From Asaia bogorensis (GTDB taxonomy: Bacteria > Pseudomonadota > Alphaproteobacteria > Acetobacterales > Acetobacteraceae), in the NCBI GenBank assembly GCA_945886995.1, contig CAMCZJ010000027.1, positions 1 through 19,793 on the forward strand: a stretch of DNA of 19,793 nucleotides, written 5' to 3'. The notes beneath the pieces were generated by a model, which saw nothing but the letters and a program-made list of their open reading frames with translations, was not told where the DNA came from and ran no database searches. Of the stretch, positions 14,679 to 19,793 are shown piece by piece; position 1 is the stretch's first letter; every line of letters begins with the position of its first letter. A program made the translations under genes and the position numbers.

Positions 14679-14783
14679 ATCCGAGTTTTTCGGAAGGGGT
14701 CCGTTGATCCCTCGTCTCCCAGACGTGAAGCCTCCCTGTTGACTTGGCCCGGAAACCTTACGGTTTTCGGGCCATTCTTTTTT
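14679..14783 (+). ncRNA. abcR: Candidate AbcR-type (alpha-r15) trans-acting small RNA
   Basis: A transcript of about 105 bases is predicted, with its own promoter and intrinsic terminator, between the LysR gene and the membrane-protein gene. Visible stems are TCCGA/TCGGA (14680-14694), GGGGTC/GATCCC with one G-T pair and loop CGTT (14696-14711), CGTCT/AGACG closing a CCC loop (14713-14725), and the terminator. Between the last two lies unpaired CCTCCC (14731-14736), a perfect anti-Shine-Dalgarno. Two CTCCC-type exposed motifs and a 3' terminator are features of AbcR RNAs. These sit next to lsrB/vtlR in Rhizobiales and repress mRNAs of solute-binding proteins, usually with Hfq. The call rests on structure, motifs and synteny, not an alignment. 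Only one copy is seen here, whereas rhizobia often have two. Confidence 0.7.
14746..14783 (+). terminator. Rho-independent terminator of the sRNA
   Basis: GGCCCGGAAACC (14746-14757), a TTAC loop, then GGTTTTCGGGCC (14762-14773) form a 12-base-pair stem with one G-T pair. ATTCTTTTTT (14774-14783) follows, a good U-tract. It is by far the strongest intrinsic terminator in the window. Confidence 0.92.
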
Positions 14784-14855
14784 GTGCATATTGCCAGAAC
14801 ATTGCAAAAACGAAATCGGCCCCCTAATGCTCGGCTGTCCGAAAGGCTTTGTTTG

Positions 14856-14859
14856 GGAG
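14856..14859 (+). promoter_or_regulatory. Shine-Dalgarno site supporting a TTG start
   Basis: GGAG lies 8 bases before the TTG at 14868 and supports it as the start of the membrane protein. The longer frame back to 14607 would translate through the sRNA and its terminator, which is implausible. Confidence 0.6.
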
Positions 14860-14867
14860 CAACGGGT

Positions 14868-16304
14868 TTGAGCGGTTACTGGGTCGCGCGTAATTCTGCT
14901 GCAACGCTTCTTGTCGGGCTTCTCGCCAGCGTCCCCCCGCTCATCGTGGCGGCGATGACAGGCGTTTTCGAAACGCCCGATAGCGGTGGCTATCTGACAT
15001 ATGCCGAAATGTTGCTGTCTGGCCCACTGCCGGAAGGAGAGGCATTACTGGGGTCGAGCTATTCGCCCATCCCCCTTTATCGAACCCCAGGATATCCGGC
15101 AGTGCTCGCGGCGCTGCAACATGTTACCCAAACACACTGGATGTCGCTGCTGCTCGGCGTACAGGTTCTCGCCCAAGCTTTCCTGGCGGCTTATGCCCAC
15201 CGGGTTGGTTTGGCTCTCGGCCTTAATCCCATCTTGGCCTTCATTGTAGCCCTGATGCCGGCTGCGGGATCGGTCGCGGTATTCCAGTCGGCTGTCATGA
15301 CTGACGCTCTTTTTGGTGCGCTCTTCGGTGGTGCAATGCTGTTACTGTTGCATGCGGCACTCATCCCCGGCGGTATCAGTAAACTAGTGATGGCGGGTCT
15401 GATGTTGGGTGTTGGGGTCGCCATCCGGGAGGCAACTCTTTACCTCTTGCTCGGACTGGTGCCTGCCGCGCTGATTGCAACCACTAAAGGGCGAAGGTTG
15501 GTTGGGTTTGCCGCCATCATGGCGCCGCCAGTTCTAGCTTCAGGCCTCATTATGGCCGATCACTATCGAAGATCCGGGCATGCGGTGCTTTCCACGTCGA
15601 AGCAAGTCGTGATGGTGCAAGCTTTGATGCCTTTGGTAGCGCGGGGCGTTCCCGTCTTTCAAGGTGAAACGCTATTCCTCACGACGGCCCGTGAAATGAT
15701 CGTCGGAAGCGATTATCATAGCATCCATCGCTTGAATGCTCGGCTTTTTGAAGCGGGCATGACGGCACCTGAAATTGCCTCTGCCGCTTCCGCCAATTAT
15801 GCGCGCGCATGGAGGGATCATCCTTTGGAAATGCTACGGGCCACCACAACGCGCCTACCGGTAAAGATGCTGTGGATCACATTTATGCCGGTGGATACAG
15901 CCGCTGATGTTCATCGCCAGTCAGGCGAGCCGCGGCCTTGGTTCGGCCGACCTGAAGCCCTGTGGCGTCGCGCTATGGAAGGTTCAATCTTTGCTTTGCC
16001 CATCTTGGTGGCACTCTGGCTGGGCCGGGCGATTGGTTTGGCCGTGACAATTGGCGCAATTGCGTCTCCCTTCTTTCTGGCGCGATATGACAACCGGCGC
16101 GCGGCGGTCATCTGCGCTTGGCTCGCGACCGGAGCTTTTGTAGCGGTCTATCTGCCAGTACATCTTGAACAACGCTACCTGATTCCAATCGTACCAATGC
16201 TTTGCCTATTGGGCGGTCTGACGGGTCAGGCTGCGTATGATGCTTGGCGGTCACGCCGCGCGAGTTGCCGTCCTATCGGGCGGGACAAACTTTCCCTTGA
16301 CTAA
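14868..16304 (+). CDS. GT39/ArnT-like polytopic membrane glycosyltransferase candidate
   Basis: This is a 478-residue multispanning membrane protein with about ten hydrophobic segments. Just after the first one, the periplasmic loop has PDSGGYLTYAE (residues 37-47) and RTPGYPAVLAAL (72-83). This is the acidic-Y plus R-x-PGYP pattern of GT-C enzymes of the GT39/ArnT/PMT type, which transfer a sugar from a polyprenyl-phosphate donor. A second acidic site, MTD (144-146), and the late segment LEQRYLIPIVPML agree with this. No signature fixes the sugar or acceptor. The start is taken as TTG 14868 from the GGAG site; GTG 14784 is a weaker alternative. Codon choice looks less strictly GC-rich (several CTA, TTA, GTA) than in the neighbours, a mild hint of different origin. 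It stands alone between the sRNA and the Bug receptor gene. Confidence 0.7.
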   Translation: MSGYWVARNSAATLLVGLLASVPPLIVAAMTGVFETPDSGGYLTYAEMLLSGPLPEGEALLGSSYSPIPLYRTPGYPAVLAALQHVTQTHWMSLLLGVQVLAQAFLAAYAHRVGLALGLNPILAFIVALMPAAGSVAVFQSAVMTDALFGALFGGAMLLLLHAALIPGGISKLVMAGLMLGVGVAIREATLYLLLGLVPAALIATTKGRRLVGFAAIMAPPVLASGLIMADHYRRSGHAVLSTSKQVVMVQALMPLVARGVPVFQGETLFLTTAREMIVGSDYHSIHRLNARLFEAGMTAPEIASAASANYARAWRDHPLEMLRATTTRLPVKMLWITFMPVDTAADVHRQSGEPRPWFGRPEALWRRAMEGSIFALPILVALWLGRAIGLAVTIGAIASPFFLARYDNRRAAVICAWLATGAFVAVYLPVHLEQRYLIPIVPMLCLLGGLTGQAAYDAWRSRRASCRPIGRDKLSLD

Positions 16305-16332
16305 CCTGTGCCGAGGCTTTGCCATGGCAGAA

Positions 16333-16360
16333 TAAGCCGCGCCCCAAGGCGCGGGGCTTA
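16333..16360 (+). repeat. Stable hairpin just before the Bug receptor ribosome site
   Basis: TAAGCC-GCGCC, loop CCAA, then GGCGC-GG-GGCTTA form 11 base pairs with a two-base bulge (16353-16354). It ends one base before the GGGAGG ribosome site. There is no U-tract, so it is not a typical intrinsic terminator for the upstream gene. A 5'-leader stabiliser, processing site or translation-tuning element is possible. Confidence 0.5.
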
Positions 16361-16373
16361 CGGGAGGATCACC

Positions 16374-17354
16374 ATGAAAAACACCATCACACGCCGCACC
16401 ACTTTGGGCCTGGGCGCCGGGCTGCTTGCGGCCCCTGCACTTGTCAGCGCGCAGGGCAATTGGCCAACCGGCCCCATTCGCTTCATCGGGCTTTTCCCAC
16501 CAGGCGGGGGTACGGATATCCTGTCCCGCATCTGGTGCATTAAAATGAGCGAAATCACCGGCCAGCAATTCGTGGTCGAAAACCGTTCCGGTTCCGGTGG
16601 CAATGTGGGGACGGAAGCGATTGCGCGCTCCACGCCGGATGGCAATACCATTGGGCTTGCATCGGTGGCACCGCTTGCGATTTCGCCCACACTGTATTCG
16701 CGGCTGAATTACAGCCCCGCGCGCGACATCGCGCTGATCTCCGGCCTTTGGCAATTGCCGAATATGCTTGTGGTGAACAATGATGTTCCGGCGCGGACCG
16801 TCCCTGAACTGATCGCGCTGCTGAAGGCCAATCCGGGCAAATACGCTTTCGCATCATCTGGTTCCGGCACCACGGTTCATCTCTCGGGCGAGATGTTCAA
16901 ATTCCTGGCCGGCGTGGATATGCTGCATGTGCCCTATCGCGGTGCGGCGCCGGCGCATATTGATCTGGCGGGCGGGCGCGTTCACATGATTTTCGACAAT
17001 ATCCCGCAGGCATTGGCCTTGGCACGTGACGGCAAGGTGCGTGCATTGGCCGTGACAGGTGCTCAGCGCAGCCCGCAAGCGCCCGAAATTCCCGCCTTGG
17101 CGGAATTCCTGCCGGGCTTTGACATTTCTTCCTGGGGTGGCGTTTGCGCACCGGCTGGGATTTCCCCCGCACTCATCCGGCGCATCAATGAACTCACCAA
17201 GCAGTCGCTGGAAAGTGAGGATATCAAGAAGCGCTTCTACGATAATGGGGCCACCACCTGGTACACGACGCCCGAGGAATTCGTGAAGTTCCGCGCCGAC
17301 AATGAAGCCGCTTTCGCGCCGCTGATCCGCGCTTCCGGTGCGAAGGTGGATTGA
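16374..17354 (+). CDS. Bug/TctC-family tripartite tricarboxylate transporter receptor
   Basis: This 326-residue periplasmic solute-binding protein belongs to the Bug (TctC) family, which captures small carboxylates for a TctAB-type permease. The export signal is Tat-like: TRRTTLGLGAGLLAAPALVSA, with the paired arginines and likely cleavage after SAQ near residue 26. The mature part shows the family pattern: PIRFIGLFPPGGGTD, a GNVGTEAIARSTPDGNT block, then a GMFKFLAG-like region with HVPYRGAAPAHIDLAGG and a terminal EFVKFRADNEAAFAPLI. The ATG at 16374 has GGGAGG (16362-16367) 6 bases upstream. An earlier in-frame ATG at 16308 lies before the leader hairpin and lacks a signal. No permease genes are adjacent, so it is an orphan receptor here, as is common in this family. 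The ribosome site is perfectly complementary to the CCTCCC of the nearby sRNA. Confidence 0.93.
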   Translation: MKNTITRRTTLGLGAGLLAAPALVSAQGNWPTGPIRFIGLFPPGGGTDILSRIWCIKMSEITGQQFVVENRSGSGGNVGTEAIARSTPDGNTIGLASVAPLAISPTLYSRLNYSPARDIALISGLWQLPNMLVVNNDVPARTVPELIALLKANPGKYAFASSGSGTTVHLSGEMFKFLAGVDMLHVPYRGAAPAHIDLAGGRVHMIFDNIPQALALARDGKVRALAVTGAQRSPQAPEIPALAEFLPGFDISSWGGVCAPAGISPALIRRINELTKQSLESEDIKKRFYDNGATTWYTTPEEFVKFRADNEAAFAPLIRASGAKVD

Positions 17355-17364
17355 TCCAGGCTGG

Positions 17365-17892
17365 CTAAGCCGCGCGCCGATTCCACGGCATCAGCGCGAG
17401 CAAATTCGCCATGGGGCAAAGCCCCATGATGCCGGCAAAAACCAGACCCGCGCCGACAAAGGCCGAAAGCGCGTGAAAGCGCGGGTCAATCAGCGCGCCC
17501 AGCACCGCGCCAAGCAGCACCAGGCTACACGCGGTGATCTGCACCTGCCGCATGATCGGCAATGGCGCCTGCTTATCTTCCTTGAGCTTCACGCCAGCCG
17601 CATTCAGCGCGCCTATCCCACCTTCCACCAGCAAAACACGGCAACCCGGCACGGCTTCGGCCAGGGCCGGGGCATTCAACGCCGTGCGGCTGCCCGATTG
17701 GCAATGAAAAATCACGTTGGAACCGGGCGGAATGCCAAGCGGGCCACTCCCCAGCCGAGAGACCGGCGCATGGGCAGACCCCGGCACATGGCTGCGGGCG
17801 CGTTCATCCGCTTCGCGAATATCCACCAACACGGCTTCCCCGGTGGCGATCAGGCCAGCGGCCTCACGGGCGGAAATGGTTTCGGTGGTCAT
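17365..17892 (-). CDS. Rhodanese domain fused to DUF2892 membrane tail (YgaP-like)
   Basis: This 175-residue protein has an N-terminal rhodanese domain (about residues 1-105) and a C-terminal two-helix membrane tail (about 120-165, DUF2892 type), the layout of inner-membrane YgaP. The active-site cysteine is C64 in FHCQSGSRT, a normal rhodanese loop, so it should carry a persulfide. Such proteins move sulfane sulfur and are often controlled by sulfide/persulfide-sensing repressors. The start at 17892 (MTTETIS) is supported by AAGGAA 7 bases upstream; the frame extends to 17916 without support. It converges with the Bug receptor gene, 10 bases apart. Upstream is a short AT-rich region unlike the GC-rich surroundings. 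Confidence 0.88.
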   Translation of the reverse strand: MTTETISAREAAGLIATGEAVLVDIREADERARSHVPGSAHAPVSRLGSGPLGIPPGSNVIFHCQSGSRTALNAPALAEAVPGCRVLLVEGGIGALNAAGVKLKEDKQAPLPIMRQVQITACSLVLLGAVLGALIDPRFHALSAFVGAGLVFAGIMGLCPMANLLALMPWNRRAA

Positions 17893-17922
17893 GGCGGGGT
17901 TCCTTGAAACTCTCACCCATCA

Positions 17923-17949
17923 ATTAAATTAGCATTGTCTTATATTCAA
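17923..17949 (-). promoter_or_regulatory. AT-rich promoter candidate of the rhodanese gene
   Basis: On the minus strand TTGAAT (plus 17944-17949) and TTTAAT (plus 17923-17928) resemble -35 and -10 boxes, but are separated by only 15 bases. The stretch 17921-17950 is strikingly AT-rich for this genome and contains an imperfect dyad around GCATTG. A repressor site is possible; the exact boxes are uncertain. Confidence 0.35.
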
Positions 17950-17959
17950 GAGAAAAGCG

Positions 17960-18628
17960 TCAAAAATCCAAATCCGCGTAATGTTCGGGCGGAATCAGGC
18001 CGCTGATCCGGTCCTGCAATAGCGGGCGGAAGGAAGGGCGGGATTTCACCCGCGCATACCAATCCTTGGCGGCATCATTCAGCGCCCAATCCACATCGCC
18101 CAGGTAATCCAGCGCGGAAAGATGCGCCGCCGCCGCCAAATCCGCGAGTGACAGCGCATTCCCGCCCAGCCAAGGCCGCGTTTCCGCGAGCCAGCCCAGA
18201 TAATCCAGATGCGGGCGCAAATTGGCATAGCCCGCGCGAATGGCCCCGGCGTCTGGGTTACCCCGGCCCATAAGCTGCTTCATCTGCTTTTCAAACAGCA
18301 GGTTTCGCCCGACTTCCAGGTGAAACTTGCCGTCAAACCAAGCCACCAGGCGCCGGATTTCCGCCCTTTCGCCGAGTGAGCGCCCCATCAGCGGCATATC
18401 CGGATAGGCTTCATCCAAATATTCGCAAATGGCGTAGGAATCGATGATGCAGAAGCCATTCTCCTCCTGCAGCACTGGCACAGTACAGGCGGGGTTGATG
18501 GCCAAAAATTCCGCACGCCTTTCCCAGACCCTTTCGACCCTTAGATCAAAGGGAATGCGCTTTTCCGCCAAGGCAAGCCGCACCTTGCGCGCATAGGGAG
18601 AGAGGGGGAGGTGATAGAGAATCCGCAC
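17960..18628 (-). CDS. fzlA: FzlA-like GST-fold FtsZ-binding protein
   Basis: This is a 222-residue GST-fold protein. The thioredoxin-like N-terminus starts RILYHLPLSPYARKVRLAL and has the VPVLQEENG and DSYAICEYLDE segments. The helical C-terminal domain has FDGKFHLEVGRNLLFEKQM, WLGGNALSLADLAAAAHL and the ending EHYADLDF. These, especially the GRNLLFEK and terminal ADLDF segments, resemble FzlA, which in Caulobacter binds FtsZ filaments and is needed for constriction, rather than a general glutathione transferase. The start is taken as GTG 18628 because the fold begins there. The frame is open to 18823, but the extra residues do not look like this family. No good ribosome site precedes the GTG, so the start is the weakest part of the call. 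It is divergent from the class III aminotransferase. Confidence 0.78.
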   Translation of the reverse strand: MRILYHLPLSPYARKVRLALAEKRIPFDLRVERVWERRAEFLAINPACTVPVLQEENGFCIIDSYAICEYLDEAYPDMPLMGRSLGERAEIRRLVAWFDGKFHLEVGRNLLFEKQMKQLMGRGNPDAGAIRAGYANLRPHLDYLGWLAETRPWLGGNALSLADLAAAAHLSALDYLGDVDWALNDAAKDWYARVKSRPSFRPLLQDRISGLIPPEHYADLDF

Positions 18629-18785
18629 GGCGCGCTTATGCCACTCGCCTGCAGCCGGTGCAAAGCGCGGCCCCTGATAAAGGGGGTGCAGGACAGCATG
18701 AAACATGTTGAAGTGACGACCAAGGACGGGTGGTCCATGCTGCATAAGAAGCCATCGCCCAACCCAAGGATAAGGAGGAACGCGT

Positions 18786-19793
18786 ATGACACCGCCGCTT
18801 GATGCATCCGCCGCGCCGCGCAATTCCGATTTGGAAGCGGCCCTTGCCGAAGCGCGGGAGAATTATTCCCGCGCGCGCCCCAATAGCGCCACGGCGCACG
18901 AGGCCGCCCGCCAGGTCATGCCGGGCGGCAATACGCGCAGCACGCTTTTCTACACGCCCTTCCCGACCGCGATGAAAAGTGGCCAGGGCTGCTATCTGGA
19001 AGATATTGACGGCAACAAATACCTCGACCTTTGCGGCGAATATACTGCGGGGCTGTTTGGTCATTCTGATCCGCGCATTCAGGCGATGCTGCATCAGGTG
19101 ATTCAAAACGGCATCAGCCTGGCCTCAGTCGGTGAGAATGAGGCGAAGCTTGCAGCTATTTTATGTGCGCGTTTCCCTGCACTGGAATTGGTGCGCTTCA
19201 CCAATAGCGGGACCGAGGCGAATCTGATGGCCCTGGCAGCCGCGCGCGCGCATACGGGGCGGAGCAAGATCATCGCCTTCCGTGGCGGCTATCATGGCGG
19301 GGTGATGAGCTTCGTCACCGGCGGCAGCGTGGTGAATGCGCCGTTTTCCGTGACGCTTGCTGAGTATAACGACCTGCCCGGGACATTGGCGCTGATCCGC
19401 GAAAACGCCGCTGATCTGGCCGCCGTGCTGTTGGAACCCATGATGGGCAGCGGCGGCTGCATTCCCGCCACGCGTGAGTTTCTGGCAGGGCTGCGCGACG
19501 CTACGCGCGAAATGGGCGCCATGCTGATTTTCGATGAGGTGATGACCAGCCGTCACACCGCAGGCGGCCTGCAAAAGCTGCATGGTATCACGCCTGATCT
19601 TGTCTCACTCGGCAAATATATCGCGGGCGGCATGTCCTTCGGCGCCTTTGGTGGGCGGGCAGATATCATGTCGGTGTTTGACTCACACAAGCCGGGCGCC
19701 TTGGTTCATGCCGGCACCTTCAACAATAACGTCTTATCCATGTCCGCGGGCATGTTGGCCATGGGCGAGATCTTTGATGACAGCGCGGCGGAG
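18786..19793 (+). CDS. Class III aminotransferase (HemL-like), 3' end beyond the window
   Basis: The first 336 codons of a PLP enzyme are present; the frame is open to the last base, so the C-terminus is missing. It resembles glutamate-1-semialdehyde aminomutase and related class III aminotransferases. The motif VMPGGNTRS is at residues 44-52, FTNSGTEANLMAL (phosphate site) at 138-150, and FRGGYHG around 165-171. FDEV (249-252) gives the cofactor aspartate and LGKYIAGG (275-282) gives the Schiff-base lysine K277. True HemL takes part in tetrapyrrole synthesis, but many paralogues are transaminases of amino acids or amines. The long N-terminal extension before VMPGG favours the latter. The ATG at 18786 has a strong AAGGAGG site 7 bases upstream. 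It is divergent from fzlA with 157 bases between the starts, in which I see no firm promoter. Confidence 0.9.
   Translation, partial: MTPPLDASAAPRNSDLEAALAEARENYSRARPNSATAHEAARQVMPGGNTRSTLFYTPFPTAMKSGQGCYLEDIDGNKYLDLCGEYTAGLFGHSDPRIQAMLHQVIQNGISLASVGENEAKLAAILCARFPALELVRFTNSGTEANLMALAAARAHTGRSKIIAFRGGYHGGVMSFVTGGSVVNAPFSVTLAEYNDLPGTLALIRENAADLAAVLLEPMMGSGGCIPATREFLAGLRDATREMGAMLIFDEVMTSRHTAGGLQKLHGITPDLVSLGKYIAGGMSFGAFGGRADIMSVFDSHKPGALVHAGTFNNNVLSMSAGMLAMGEIFDDSAAE

Noticed and set aside
14067..14807. 246-codon minus-strand frame opposite the LysR gene and the sRNA
   Set aside because: It crosses the sRNA terminator and the LysR coding region, and its composition is that of an antisense shadow.
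14607..14867. N-terminal extension of the membrane protein
   Set aside because: It would translate through the LysR box, sRNA and terminator; the extra residues are not hydrophobic or family-like, and a ribosome site supports TTG 14868.
18611..18802. Small plus-strand frame between fzlA and the aminotransferase
   Set aside because: It has no ribosome site or family similarity and overlaps both the fzlA start and the aminotransferase start.
1..19793. Search for CRISPR arrays, tRNAs, rRNAs, insertion-sequence ends and tandem repeats
   Set aside because: None recognised by reading both strands; a dedicated scan could still find a subtle one.

Overview
The window looks like chromosomal DNA of a high-GC alphaproteobacterium. 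An Acetobacteraceae/Rhodospirillales relative (Roseomonas-like) is the best guess. This is inferred from the GC-rich third codon positions, an FzlA-type division protein, a YicC-type start, a Bug-type tricarboxylate receptor, paralogous MmgE/PrpD enzymes and the lrp-trxB-LysR-sRNA gene order. No phage, insertion sequence, CRISPR array, tRNA or rRNA was seen. Coding density is very high: about twenty genes, with several stop/start overlaps and many GTG or TTG starts (galU, Lrp, trxB, fzlA, the ferric-reductase-like gene, the membrane glycosyltransferase-like gene).

Left part (1-5577): the 5' end of a yicC-like gene runs off the left edge. It is divergent from a short-chain dehydrogenase. Next comes a minus-strand pair, a class V aminotransferase followed by a zinc alcohol dehydrogenase. 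A haem/flavin transmembrane reductase of the ferric reductase/NADPH oxidase type and galU (UDP-glucose synthesis) follow on the plus strand.

Middle (5581-9834): a small catabolic island of two divergent operons. On the minus strand a DUF4286/EthD-like protein is translationally coupled to an MmgE/PrpD enzyme. On the plus strand a cyclase/formamidase-family hydrolase is followed by a second MmgE/PrpD enzyme. The substrate is unknown. A secreted small protein, a cytochrome b561, and a DUF429 protein follow.

Right-centre (12102-14783): a conserved alphaproteobacterial block. An Lrp/AsnC regulator is divergent from trxB, which overlaps a LysR regulator closely resembling LsrB/VtlR. Just downstream sits a strong candidate for a small RNA of the AbcR (alpha-r15) type. 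It has a LysR T-N11-A box centred near -65, a TATAAA -10 element, a stem with a CCC loop, an unpaired anti-Shine-Dalgarno CCTCCC and a strong intrinsic terminator. AbcR RNAs in Rhizobiales silence transporter mRNAs under control of this LysR, so this is the most interesting non-coding element here.

Right part (14868-19793): a GT39-like multispanning membrane protein with a TTG start, an orphan TTT-system (Bug) periplasmic receptor, a rhodanese fused to a DUF2892 membrane tail, an FzlA-like GST-fold protein, and a class III aminotransferase (HemL-like) that runs off the right edge.
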